From Psococerastis gibbosa (Eukaryota; Arthropoda; Insecta; Psocodea; Psocidae), in assembly GCA_963971405.1 (NCBI GenBank), contig OZ020487.1:30675371-30739370 (forward strand): a stretch of 64,000 bases of DNA, written 5' to 3'. Under the pieces are notes generated by a model. The model saw only the letters and a list, made by a program, of their open reading frames with translations. It made no database searches and was not told the DNA's origin. The position numbers and the translations under genes were made by a program. Positions 22,206-34,083 of this stretch are shown here, one piece after another. Each line of letters begins with the position of its first letter. Position 1 is the first letter of the stretch.

Positions 22206-25200
22206 ATGCATATTATACTGCAGATTGTTTGTATCTTTCAGTTTTGCAATTTATGTTATAGCGGCTATGGAGTTGCAAATCGATCTGGAGGTGCGTTTTA
22301 AGCTAGATTCAATGTAATGTACCTTTTAATTTTTATGTTCTCGTAGGAACTTTTCTGAAATATACGTGTTTGGTTGGAAATCAACTGCAGTGCAGTGTAT
22401 AGAGTATACATCAAAACATTTGCTTACATTATGCAGTACATGCCTATTGCCTGTGTAAACTGAGTTGACCCATACGCTACAGGAGGAAAATCAGGGTAAG
22501 TTGACTGAGGCCCACTGTGCAAGTGTTACGTGATCAACAGTCATCTTGGCCAGGACATCATGTATAGAGTATTGGTACAGCCTCCAACTTATACCCGCGG
22601 AAGGTTGTTGGTTCGAGTTCTAAATTTGCTAGATCATGCTTTGGAGGGCTTGTAAAGCAGGAGGTCCCGGGCTTTCCTAATTGAGTGTAAAAGACTGCTC
22701 TTGGCCCCAACACCGCAAGGTTGGCTTAGTAATAGAACAAAAAGTCAATATTTATTTATTTATTTATTTATCTTACAAATTTATTTGTGATGCGAGCTTC
22801 CGTAGATATCATTTATAAGATGACTGATGATCGCGTAACACTTGCACGGTATGCCTCAGTTAACGTACCGTGATGTTTCTGCTCAACTCTGTGTAGTTTA
22901 ACAATAAACATTCAACGGTTTTTTCGAAATGTACACGGCTTTCTCGAGTTTTGGAATTAATAATGTAGTGTAATTAATGCAGATATTTCAAAATATTTTG
23001 TAAGCATATGATGACCTGGGCTTATTTACACAAAATAAATTAATCCCTTGTTCTACACCCGCAGACATAATTTATGGATATTATGACATGAAAATTACTA
23101 ATCTGTATTGTATAAGTAAATTTATGTTCTCCCATTTGAAATGTTCATTATCTAAAAAACACTGTAAAGTGCTCTAAGCTCCGATTTTATATGAGATTGT
23201 TGTTATTAATTCAAGATGTTTTTCCAACAATTTTTCTTATATTATTTAATTGCGTCGCTATAGAACCATGAATTGTTTAATTTCGTCAAAAGGACTAGGT
23301 CGTCATTTGTTTTCAAAATATTTTCAAATCTCGGCCTTAATGCGCTACCGGATTCAGGACTCGTCTTCTTCTGAGGTCATAATCTCTGTGATTGGTTAGC
23401 AGGCTCTCCCGGTTCTACGCCTTCCTCTTCAGTTCTTGGTACTTTCAAACTCCTACGTCCTCTATCAGCAGCCTGATCGAGGCAATTATAATACCGGTAT
23501 TTACTTAATCCCTTGGTAGTAAAAATGTAAACATGATAATTTTGTGATGGAAAGTGCTATTCAAAATTTGTTTGTTTACAGTTATAATCCTAGGGTATTT
23601 ATTTAACCCCGTTATTATAATCGCCTCGATCAGGCTGCAGCAGGCTGATCATGGCGATTATAATACCGGGGTTTAAGGCTGAGTGTTCAAAATGTTTTGT
23701 AAACAAGAAATTTTGCTGATTTTATGACGATACTCGTTCCACAGATGCAAAGATAACAATAAAGTGAACAGATAAAAACTTATACAAAATACAAGTTATT
23801 GCAGGAAGTTTATATTTTCTGAACTGAAATATTATTACCTTAGAAAAATGGGACAAAGAGCCCTAAACCCATTTTGTAGAACAGTTGTAAATCTGTAGGA
23901 GAAATACACAGCTTTCACAGAAAACTCTTATTTTTTAAGATTTTTTCATCTGTTCTCTTTTATATCTTTGTGGCTGTGGAACGAGCAATTAATTAATTTC
24001 ATCCAAAAATTACGATAATTTCTTGTTTACAAAACATTTTGAACACTCTGGCTTAAATAATCCCTGGTATTAAAAATGTAAACAAGATAATTTTATAATG
24101 GAAAGTGCTATTCAACATTTGTTTGCTTACATTTTTAATACCATGGTATTATTTAAACCCCGGTATTATAATCGCCATGATCAGCCTGCAGTTGATCCAT
24201 GAATTCCTTCTGCGGCCACCATCTTCTATTGGTCCGTTCCAATGTGCCATCAATGATGGTGTGTATCAGATTTTCGTGTCTTAATACGTCATGTCTACCC
24301 ATTTCGCTCTTCAACTTTTGGTATGAGCTAGCAGCAGTCTCTATTCATCAGTAACCTCCAGTATTCATTAATTCGTCACGTGAACCCTCCAGCCGATCCG
24401 TAACATCCTTCTGTAACACTCATTATAGGCTATAAAAAGTGGATGTGGTGCTTTTTATCATAACAATATTGTATATACAGGAAGTAAATCTAGTAATTAA
24501 TGCTTGAGAAAGCTGCATGTACCTAATTGTATATTATTATTAACTACTAGACCTTTTTCAGTCGTATAGGGATACAATGATAACAAAAATACTGTATGAC
24601 ATATACCTGCATACAGTGAATGCGATTGACAATCTGGCCATGACAGGAAGATTGGATGCGAACCAAATAAATGCAATCAATTCCATTGAAGAAAAATTGT
24701 CAAATCGTAAAATTCCAAAAAATTAACAAGTTGTAGCAATTCTCCCATACCTCTGCTAAAATAAAAACCAATTTACATGCATTTGGCCACTAGGCCGAAA
24801 TAACAACTTTTACAAGATTTTAACTTCGTGGTCCCAATATTAGGGTAACCTGCAAATTAGCTTCTGCAATGTAAGACATTCACGAACATCCGAAACTAAA
24901 AATAAGTTCTTGGTGGGAAGGAATGTTCCATCGCTCTCATATCAAACTCTTGCTCTTTAAACATTTTCAAATGGCTACTTATCTTACCGTCATAGGAGAA
25001 GAGGTCATACTTAAAGAACCTCCTTACTTGTTGGCAGAATATGTGTATCAAAATCGTGACCTGGAAGATATGGATATGATAACAAATAATAATGATCGCA
25101 GTGACAGAGAAGCACGCATTTACTACAATAGTGGTTACCAAGGAGACCAGGTGTTAAAATGCTTTTCAGGGACCTTTTGCACAGTTTTGTCTCAGTGTAG

Positions 25201-28200
25201 ACTTCTTATGGATTTGATGGATCGTACCTGTTTAATTCCTTCAAGGTATTGTACCGTACTTTATTTTCATTTATTGCTTAAATTACGTATTTTCACTATG
25301 ATCCATCAGCCGAGCTAAGTGCTCGGTCTCCAGGCACTTGGGATCTGCACTATGTATGTATGGCTCTCAGAATGTTTGTGAGTCGCTAGAACCGTGAAAA
25401 TTGGCCCCATGTAAAAAAAAAGGTTCCCGATCCCTGGCATAGGCCAAGAGAAGCGAATACCGTTGTGTTAGGCCTAGGGCGAGGCAGTGTCTTATGTGCC
25501 CAGTCACATCAATAGATCTACATACTGTATACTACTGTATATATGCAATAGAACCAGGTCTATTGTAATGACACACAATCTACAGTACATGTATAGCCTC
25601 AGCCTATAAGGGATAAAAGCAATTTATGTATGTATATCGTACTTATACTGTGTTGTACATAATCTCCATTTAATACAATACATTGCAGGAAGTTGTATAC
25701 AGTAGTTGTATATACTCCCAATTGGTTGAACAATTATCTTTCGTATACAGATTGTACAGTATGCCACACGTTACTACAATTTTGACATGGTTGACTTGGC
25801 AAATAATTAATAAATTTGGTCTATTAGAAATTATTTGAAAAAGACACCTGGCCTTTTTTAATGTAGGTCTATACAGTAACATACAAAGAGGTGACTTGAA
25901 CGGCTTTATATTATTGCAGAGTTAAAGTGAGGTCTATTGTAGATATAAAATAAACATGCTATGGCAAAAAAATTATCGTACACTACCTACCTGTTGTACC
26001 ATTGAGAAATACTTGCCAACATCAAAAATTTCAGGCTGCGTGAACTTACATGTGGGTACCAGAGGAGCGAGGTCATGGTATGTTGTCCGAACGGCGGCAC
26101 TAACAGTCCGTTCAGGCCTGAAGGGGAAGAGGGAGGTAACGGTGATCAAAATGACTCCGGGCAGGACTTGAACCAAGCCTGTGGCAAACCACAGCTGAAC
26201 GGCTGGCAGCATGGCTATTCCGGCCTGGGAAGTCAGCCCTGGGCGGTCAGGGTGGGTTTCACTAATAAACGTAAGTAAAGCAATCAAAAGCAGGTTTGTA
26301 AACATGCAGAAGTCAGTTGTAATGCATACTATTCTATAAAAAAAAGCCTTGCTAATGTAGAAAAAACCTATTTAGCCGGACAACCATTGTGGTTACCTCG
26401 CTTTCACTGGTAGGGGAGAAAAGCGACTTCTGGTATAGTACTGGCCACAACATTCTAAATAGAGCAGTGATCAAGATGAATGCTCTTCTGCCGGTCCCCA
26501 GGTCTAGAAACTCAATAGGTTGTGGTTCGACAGAGGTAATTTTATTATTGCTACGACATGGCGATCAAATTGAAATCTCACAAACCCGTACAGTAGGCTA
26601 GAATCTATGGAAATATTTTTCTACACAAAATTTTAGCCTGAAGCTATACACAAATGTATTATTCATAATGTGTGACTATCACCCATATCTACTGTAATCA
26701 TTATGGTATTTTTATATACGCTGGGCACTAATACGTCCCCAGTACATGAAGCCATGAAGCCATTGGGCGGTTTGATACTGAAAATAAGATTATGCTTATT
26801 CAGAACATGAGGACCGTGCATCGGAGGACATGTAAAGCAGGTGACCCTGAGCCTTCTTAGTTGAGTGTTAAAAAGGACTTCATAGCCCTAACACCGCTTG
26901 ATTGGCATGGTGTCGTGTAATATAGAAAAGTCACTTATTTATTAATTAAAGCAATTAACAAAAACCAAACAAAACATATATAAACAAAACTCTGTGAATC
27001 TTCTCAAGACTAGTAGTATAGAAAAATAAAAAATAAACACTTATAATGCGATGATGCTTTTTTTCATTTAGAAGACTCAAATTCACCAACTGATTATTCT
27101 TGCTGTGGTTCTCTAATAACATCGAAAGTGGTCCTAACTGCCGCGCATTGTGCACTAGCAAAGAACTCCGGTAGAACAATGTAAGTACTGACTTAGACAT
27201 ATACTTTAAAATGGTCTAACAAGATATTATTAAAAGCCGTGAAACCAAATGATTCTTACATTTAAGTTTTTTACACATTCTGATTTTGACGATATTTTGA
27301 CGATTTTACTTTATAATTTCTTGTCAATTACTTGTTGATTACTTGATTGTACACTTTAACAGAAATATATATTTATTTATTTAAAATAACACATTCAGTA
27401 TGCCCGTTTTGGCATAGATTATTTATTTTCATCGTTGCTTTCATTTGCTGGTCGGTTGGAAGTACAATTTACTAATACTTACTGTAACGTATTTTCACTA
27501 CACAATGTAAATAGCCGAACTTTCTAAACCAAGAATTGAAAACATGAGCGTGATGTGTAGTAGGCTATATGTGTACAGGTATATACACATACCTGCGGGC
27601 CTACTATGGTGATTACTTCTAGCCTTATCATAGAATTAATAATGTACACAAGATAATTTTAGTTTAAGTGCTATTGAACATGGTTTTGTTTACATTTTTG
27701 ACCCAGGAATTGAGGAATAAGTTAATAGCCTATTAAACGGCATAGTAAACCTGTATTGTTTGAAGAATTCATCCATGCATTACTTCATTAGGTAATAAAT
27801 TACGTAAAATATTTCCCCCCCCCCCCCCCGAAATCAAAACCTGGGCCCGCTGAGAGTAAAGGCAGGGAGTATTTTTATTTTCATAAGTATTTTCTCGAAA
27901 CTTATTTAACCTTTTCCCAATAGGCCTACATTAATCCTGTTTTCGGCAATTAAGTGCTGCCAATTGGCAATTGCCAAAGGTTCGATGACTCCCTATGCTT
28001 TACCTTGGGGGATTCCTTCACTCTTAAAGAAAGAAAGAAAACTTTGTTTATTTTCCATATGGGCAAATTTTGGGCCCTTTGCTCCACACTTACACTTTAC
28101 CCATTCAAAAGGCATAGCCCAACCTTAATGCTTCCCATTTTGCTTTGTTCTCAGATCGTCGGTGCGCGTTGGCGAGTATGACACGAGGACAGACCCCGAC

Positions 28201-31200
28201 TGCACTAGTTCTTTCTGTGGCCATCAGGTACAAAATGTACTAGTAGCCTCGGTCGTCGTTCATCCAGGCTATGAGGCCAGTACCTTCCGACATGACGTCG
28301 CTCTCCTTGTATTGAAATCTCCAGTAAATTTTTCACGTAAGCTGCCGTACTTTGCATGAGATTGTCTATATGAGTGCACTGGTGTAAATAGCCAAGATAG
28401 CCCGGGAGGGTGTCTTAAGACCCCATGTGTTCCGTGTCCGTAATTGTCAAAATGTCAACAAAAAAAATATTGAAGGGGGTGATGTGGAGGCTTTTAACCC
28501 CATCTTCCGCGATTTTAGTGCAGATTCAAAAGTAAATATTGATAAAAGAACAGCCCGAAAGGCCAAAATACTCCATAGAAAAATAGCGTGGCAGTCGAAT
28601 TTTCGCGCTAAAGTGAATTTGTTTTTTAAATTATTGTTGTTGAATTTTTTTAGTGGATTCAATTATTCGTTTATTTATTAAGTTTATTCAATCAATTTGT
28701 TATATTTCCTTGAAAAACCTGGGGGGAGGATTTGACAGGTACCTAATTTTGGCTAAGTCTCCCCAGACCCCCCAAATCACGCCAATGCATGAATGACATT
28801 AGACAGAAGAATACACGCCGAAGGATTGCAGTCGATCTGAAAGTGAACTTCCAAAATGAGTTGCTATTCAGCTTCAGAGATGCAATCTTAGAAGTCTACG
28901 CAGTTCCATTGAAGATGTCGACTGCAGATGTTGATGAAACGTTTGGAAGTAAGCTTTCAGATCAACCACCACCCATCAGCCCGGATTCTGTCTTTCAACT
29001 AATGAAGTCATTTTAATATTGGTCCACAGTTGCAGCACAACCAATTTGTCTCCTACAGAGTTCAAGTACTTCATTGATTGGAAAAAGAGCAACTCTTGCT
29101 GGTTTTGGAAAGCTACCTGATCAAGACGGTAGGTTAAAACGGACGCCAAAAAAATGTAAAGCTTGTGAATATAGATTGGTAACCCTTAATATAGTATTGT
29201 TATTGGAGATTTGCATTTACACTATATTTGAAATGTGATGCATGGAAGGGGTAAAAAAATTGTCTGCCCAACTTTTAGGCTTCTTCTAAGCCTTAAATAA
29301 GTGAACACATCATAAAATTGCATGAATGTTGTAGGCTATTAACGTATAAACCAAACTACTAGACATTCAGACCTAAATAGCTGTATTTACATGGATATAT
29401 GGCCAAAGTATACTACTAGTACAATATGTAAATAAATAAATAATGAGATTTTTTTATTACTAAGCTACCCTAGCAGATTATATAATTAAAAAATTAAACC
29501 TAGTGGAGTTAGGGCTGTAAAGCCCTCGCATATACTCAACTAGGAAGGCCCATGACTTGCTGCATTACAGACATTGCAGGAATTGTGGGACTTGTACCAA
29601 CAACTCTTTGTAACGCAGTGATAAATAAATAAATAAGGACTTTTTGTTCTATTACTAAGTCAACATAGCGGAGTATGAAGCCCTCTTTTACAATCAACTA
29701 GGTAGGCCCGGGACCACCTGCTATACAAGCAAGTATGGAACTCGAACCAACAGCATTTTGGGTGAAAGTCAGAGTCCGTACCACTACTCCACGCGTTCTT
29801 CTGACAATAATGTACGTTTAAAATTATCAATAAGTAAGACAGGCTGAATGGCCCCCCATCGCCAACGCAAAAAAAAAGAAAAAAATTAAGACAGGCTACA
29901 TAATTTACAATTTAACAGTATAATACAAAGTAGGTATATAATGAGCCTGTCATTTTCAGTTACCTCTCCAAAGCAGCATCTCCTTCAGTTGCCCATTGTC
30001 TCCCGCAGCAACTGCGAGCGAATATACAATAAAGTAATACCCATCACCCAAAACCACTTGTGCGTCGGTGGGGAGGCCAAGAAAGACGCCTGTTCTGGCT
30101 TCGGAGGAGCTCCACTCACTATCCTGGACCCCATCCGACAGGACAAATATTATCAGGTACTTAATATATAGGAGCGTGGGATAATTGCGAGTGTGATGCT
30201 TGCAAATAAAACACGCATCATTTTATATAGTACCTATGTTCTATTTTCTTAAAAAGTAGGGCTCTATATTAGACAGGTATTGTCATCCGCCATTTTTTAT
30301 CCATTATAAGTCTGGTGTATAAGCCAAGCATTGGGTGTTTACCTATTTATTAATAGAAATTTATCGTTGTTTATTTATTGCTATTTAAAAAACGTTCAAC
30401 CAATTAGGGAAGTGTTTAATAAAAAAAATACTAAAACGTGTTTTCGTTTTTTTCAATCTTTTACTCTTCTTAAAAATAATTACATTGCTTACCATATAGG
30501 ATAAAAAATGGTGGAAGACAATACCCGGGTATATAGTGCCGTATTAAAAAGTAAATATTTGAAAACAGAAAAGAAAACATTTTAATTCTAACTTGACGAG
30601 ATTCTTAATTTTCTTAGACTGCGTTAATAACATCATGCTCACACAATCAAATCTGCTCGCAGCTTCCTACAGATTTATACGAAGCTCTTAATACATTCTA
30701 AGGATTTGTTGAGTGGAATGCGGCATTGCCCGCCTTACATGCACGCTCCACCACTGATTGCAGTAGGCTATTATAAGGTATTTATATACCTATATACACA
30801 GACTATAAACTGAAAAGGTAACCGAAATTAGATAGAAAAAACTGAACTGGTGGGATTTGAGGTTGCCTCTTCAACCAAAGTTAGTTTAAAGTCGGTGCTA
30901 TATATATACCTTATAATACTGCAATACATTGAATTGAATAAGTATTGCCTTTATGCAATACAGTAAGCTTACAGACCTGTTCGGTTAGATAGTTGTGTAG
31001 CTGAGCTAACCTGTCTAGCAGTACGAATCTTGCCATTAAGGCGCTTATTCCACCGACCGGCTTGGGCTAAATACAAATACGGTGACGTGGTAACAGACAT
31101 TCAAGACTTAGGCGGGGTTTCCACCGACCTCGCATTGCAGAATGCAAATGACATTGACGGAAATGTTTGTTTTATTCTATGCCATAGTTAAAATTGATCA

Positions 31201-32801
31201 ATGATCATAGAGTAAAATCACAAACAAACAAACTAAAATTAAAAAATGACGTCATTGGGTATGTTAATTACAAACATTTTAATAGATTTCTATTAAAAGA
31301 AAAACAAACATTTCCGTCAATGTCGTTTGCATTCTGCAGTTCGAGGTCGATAGAAACCCCGCCTAATAAGTCTTGAATGTCTGTTACCACGTCACCGTAT
31401 TTGTATTTAGCCTTAGCCGGTCGGTGGAATATGCGCCTAAGAGCTTATAAGTAGACAATTTAGAAGGCACTGCGCTTGTCGGGCTTGTGGTTCAGTGATT
31501 AAGACGACGCCTCAATCAGGCGTAGATCCCGCCAAGTCCAGTTTTTCTGTTTCCTCTAATTTCGGTTAACAGGTATAGTTAGCGTCTGAACTGCTCTTTT
31601 TAAGTAAGCAATTAGCCAGATGTGTAGGCTAATTTCTAAAGTACCTAGAGTGAAGCTACCCATAGACATGGTTGCCGCGTTTCCCCCCCCCCCCCCCCCC
31701 CCCGGTCAAGGTAAATTAACCATTGTCGTAAGGGGCCCACGATCGAGGGATAACGTTTCATTTTTTGAAGAGAAACGTTTTATGAGAAGACTTTGAAATT
31801 TTAAACCTTAACCTTTTCCTTTGGCGGAAAGCAGCCCCACTATACCCTGTTGTCGGCTTGTTGTCTCTAGTTGTGTAGTTGTCTGGAGGACACATCTAGT
31901 GATGCTTTTATCAGCCTGGTCTCAATTGTCTTCGTGTATTAAGGCGCCCATTCCATTGACCGGCTAGGGCTATTTCCAACAACGGTGACGTGGTAGCAGA
32001 CATTCAAGACTTATGTAGCGTTTCCAACGACCTCGCATTGCAGAATGCAAATGACATTGACGGAAATTAGAATTTTTCTTTTTATAGAAATCTATTAAAA
32101 TGTTTGTACTTAACATATCCCATGACGCCATTTTTTAATATTAGTTTATTTGTTTGTGATTTTACTGTATGATCATTGATCAATTTTAACTATGGCATAG
32201 AGGAAAATAAACATTTCCGTCAATTCTGCAATGCGAGGTCGGTGGAAACGCTACCTAAGTCTTGAATGTCTGCTACCACGTCACCGTTGTTGGAAATAGC
32301 CCTAGCCGGTCAATGGAATGGGCACCTTAAGTGAGACACACACTCTTCTCGCTTTCTTTCTTTCTCGTTGTCTGTGGTTGCTATTCAAAAGTGATTAATA
32401 CATAATTAAAGTGTTTCCAAGCTTCTCTTCTACGTTATGTCGTCCTTACGATACAACTAGATACAACTAGGAATTCATTTCGTAAAACAGCCCCATAACT
32501 ATTGCTCTTAGCTATTCGGAGCCGAAGATATTACACATTTTGGTGAGTTTAAACCAGTATATTTATATAAATATACTATATATATATAGGTATATACTGT
32601 ACATATAGGTATATATCTAAGATATTGTGTTGTATTCTAATGTACGATGTGATTAGACGCCACTTTCAGAGATTTTTGAAATTTTCGCAGGTCGGCATGG
32701 TGTCCTTTGGCTCTGATAAATGCGGAGCCGCCGGCGTTCCCAGCGTGTATACCAACATTCAAGAATACTACAAGTGGATTAAAGAAAATATCCCTAAATA
32801 A
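22206..32801 (+). CDS. CLIP-domain serine protease homolog (CLIPA-type), catalytically dead
   Basis: Eight exons: 22206-22290, 24996-25245, 26035-26270, 27072-27180, 28155-28336, 29030-29128, 29960-30156, 32691-32801, giving 422 aa. Phases match at every junction. A signal peptide (MHIILQIVCIFQFCNLCYSG) starts at the ATG. The CLIP domain is C84-x5-C90-x5-C96...C118-x9-C128C129, with an extra Cys at 107. A Gly/Asn/Asp-rich linker leads to C161 and GYSGLGSQPWAVRVGF; the usual R/IVGG activation site is absent. H216 (TAAHC) and D274 (RHDVALL) are kept, but the GDSGGPL motif reads GFGGAPL (367-373): Asp194 and Ser195 of chymotrypsin are Phe and Gly. The protein cannot be a protease. CLIPA homologs act as cofactors in prophenoloxidase activation and Toll cascades, so a secreted adaptor role is likely. 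Confidence 0.93.
22556..22771 (+). repeat. tRNA-derived SINE S1, full length
   Basis: A diverged tRNA-like head with box B (GGTTCGAGTTC) is followed by the family body GTAAAGCAGGAGGTCCCGGG and a (TTTA)n tail. It is in intron 1 of the CLIP homolog, sense orientation. Confidence 0.85.
23469..23640. repeat. foldback element F1
   Basis: Left arm GCCTGATCGAGGCAATTATA and right arm TATAATCGCCTCGATCAGGC are near-perfect inverted copies continuing inward for about 50 bases (ATACCGGTATTT against AACCCCGTTATT). The centre carries ATAATTTTGTGATGGAAAGT. It lies in intron 1 of the CLIP homolog and abuts a related, larger foldback at 23638. Confidence 0.7.
23638..24190. repeat. foldback element F2, long nested palindrome
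   Basis: The ends are GCAGGCTGATCATGGCGATT and AATCGCCATGATCAGCCTGC. A second pair of matching arms lies further in: ATGTTTTGTAAACAAGAAAT near 23692 against ATTTCTTGTTTACAAAACAT near 24016, and TCGTTCCACAG against CTGTGGAACGA. The element is therefore a roughly 550-bp palindrome with short unpaired spacers. It shares its terminal motif and part of its interior with F1. A diverged fragment of the interior recurs near 27650. Confidence 0.75.
26805..26942 (+). repeat. tRNA-derived SINE S1, 5'-truncated
   Basis: Only the body is kept: CATGTAAAGCAGGTGACCC, CTTAGTTGAGTGT, CATAGCCCTAACACCGCTTG and a short TTTATT tail. The tRNA-like head is missing. It is in intron 3 of the CLIP homolog. Confidence 0.7.
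27747..27847. repeat. G1 MITE fragment
   Basis: This matches the interior of the 17824 copy: AACCTGTATTGTTTGAAGAA, AAATTACGTAAAA, a C-run, then AAATCAAAACCTGGG. The terminal GGCCGTGCCCAG on the left is gone. It is in intron 4 of the CLIP homolog. Confidence 0.6.
28890..29010 (+). repeat. dispersed repeat with hammerhead-like core (copy 2)
   Basis: The core at 28909-28940 reads TTGAAGATGTCGAC, TGCAGAT, GTTGATGAAAC. Compared with copy 1 the stem strings are GTCGAC and GTTGAT, still able to pair with wobbles, so the pairing is kept while bases change. Downstream similarity continues (AAGCTTTCAGATCAACCACC, CATCAGCCCGGATT). It lies in intron 5 of the CLIP homolog, just ahead of exon 6. Confidence 0.5.
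29495..29613 (-). repeat. tRNA-derived SINE S1, truncated (tandem pair, first)
   Basis: Read on the minus strand: box-B-like GTTGGTACAAGTCC, then the body to AGGGCTTTACAGCCCTAACTC. It is followed directly by a second copy in the same orientation, in intron 6 of the CLIP homolog. Confidence 0.65.
29615..29803 (-). repeat. tRNA-derived SINE S1 (tandem pair, second)
   Basis: Read on the minus strand: GAGTAGTGGTACGGACTCTG as box A region, GGTTCGAGTTC as box B, GTGGTCCCGGGCC body and a (TTTA)n tail. The A/T-rich tail sits against the preceding copy, so one SINE probably inserted into the tail of the other. Confidence 0.75.
31040..31437. repeat. palindromic P-family element, nested (intron 7 of the CLIP homolog)
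   Basis: TAA flanks both ends. The outer arms are GGCGCTTATTCCACCGACC and GGTCGGTGGAATATGCGCC, then GTGACGTGGTAACAGACATT and CAAGACTTA with complements on the right. Inside them is a second complete palindrome starting GGCGGGGTTTCCACCGACC, continuing CTCGCATTGCAGAATGCAAA and ending with its complement. So a P element with different arms lies exactly inside another. The loop contains ATTGATCAATGATCAT. Confidence 0.85.
31481..31570 (+). repeat. second tRNA-like SINE, head region (family S2)
   Basis: The sequence GGCTTGTGGTTCAGTGATTA resembles box A, and CGTAGATCCCGCCAAGTCCA a damaged box B, followed by TCTAATTTCGGTTA. The copy at 50555 keeps an intact box B (GGGTTCGAATCCC). It is in intron 7 of the CLIP homolog. 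A 20-base C run follows at 31684. Confidence 0.6.
31684..31703. repeat. poly-C homopolymer tract
   Basis: Twenty consecutive C bases lie in intron 7 of the CLIP homolog. Shorter C runs occur near 10427, 17968, 27827, 52872 and 56570. The exact length is prone to sequencing error. Confidence 0.8.
31943..32336. repeat. palindromic P-family element, nested, TTAA-flanked
   Basis: TTAA lies outside both ends. Arms start GGCGCCCATTCCATTGACC and close GGTCAATGGAATGGGCACC, followed inward by GGTGACGTGGTAGCAGACAT. The nested inner palindrome (TAGCGTTTCCAACGACCTCG) is present, with the loop ATGATCATTGATCAATTTTA in the orientation opposite to the copy at 31040. Both lie in the same intron, 505 bases apart. 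Confidence 0.85.
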
Positions 32802-33499
32802 ATCGATCTCAAAATACAATAGTAAGCCACTAGGAGGAATCCAATACACGCAGTTAAATTAGATACTTTGCGGTACCTAACTGCTTATGAAGAGTGATTT
32901 TGTTATTAATTAATGATTTTTACTGGTTATATAATATGTCTAATACTGCCGAATTAAGAATGTAGGTTAATTTAAAAGAAACACAATGATTAAAAAAGCA
33001 AATAAATAATTTAATAAATTACTGTACAATACATTTATTGTCATTCTCGAGCCAGTTGCTGAAGAACAGCTAGGTTAAAATTAGGGTACAAAGTGATATG
33101 AGGATATTGCAAAGAAAACAATTTCAGTGACTCTAATCATAACTTAAATAACTATTAGAGTGTATGTACAGTACATAACTATCACCGGATTTGATGCTGA
33201 CGAGGCTTTAGCTGGCAATGCCTCATGACCTGTTAAGACACCACTCACAGCAGTGGACCCATACAAAATCACTTAAATACATAATTTTAAGGTTATGTGA
33301 AACAGTGGCTAGTTACTTTTCACAGCAAGAGGCCCGAGAATAATAAGTTTCCCACAAACTAATAATTTAATTAATTTTCCAAATACCTGATTCAGTTGAC
33401 CTACAAGGAGTGCAAGGGCTACAAGAAAAATTGAAAAGTGATTAGTCTAAACGTTAGTGAACCACAATGTTTTTTCTACAACAGTCATCTAATTACAAA

Positions 33500-33719
33500 G
33501 GCGGCTATTCCACCGACATGGATTTTGAGTGTGAATGTGTCATGACGTGGTAGCAGACATCATTAATAAGTCTCTACCATATTATAACTTAATTTATAAT
33601 AGACAAGTTAAGTATCTACATAATAGTCTCCATAAAATATGGCAGAGACTTATTAATGATGTCTGCTGCCACGCCATAACACATTCACATTCAAAATCCA
33701 CGTTGTTGGAATAGCCGCC
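33500..33719. repeat. palindromic P-family element, arm variant 2
   Basis: Arms begin GGCGGCTATTCCACCGACAT and end with GGAATAGCCGCC. The next arm segment, GGATTTTGAGTGTGAATGTG, has no match in the 20-32 kb copies but is mirrored on the right (CACATTCACATTCAAAATCC with one change). The shared block TGACGTGGTAGCAGACAT follows, then CATTAATAAGTCTCTACCAT and its complement. Nearly the whole 220 bp can fold into one hairpin. Confidence 0.85.
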
Positions 33720-34083
33720 AAAGTCTGTGAAATAAAATTCGTGACACCAGTCAATAATTCCTCAAATAATTGATTTTTTCTGACTGATTGATGATATGAC
33801 AGTCTAGTGGTAAATAATTACGCCAAGCGTTCGTCTAGTGTCACGATTATCTATACGTTTTTACAATCTTCCCAGCAATTGTTTTAAAAATAGGCACCCG
33901 AACTGCTAACGAAATTTTACAATTTTTATTCAGCTAAATAGGTACTTTATAGGCTGCTATGAACTTACCTAGCTAATCAGCAATAACTTATTACATATTA
34001 AGTTAAATAATGCCATTGGCACCGAAATGGCAAACATTTTGGGGGTGTTAGGACAGCATTACATTTTCGTAATTTATCTTAGT

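Noticed and set aside
25320-25445. Possible hAT remnant ending GGTTCCCGATCCCTGG
   Set aside because: Only one end is visible and no duplication.
33500-33719. CRISPR-like array or phage-type repeat
   Set aside because: Repeats are inverted pairs, not regularly spaced direct repeats, and the window is eukaryotic.
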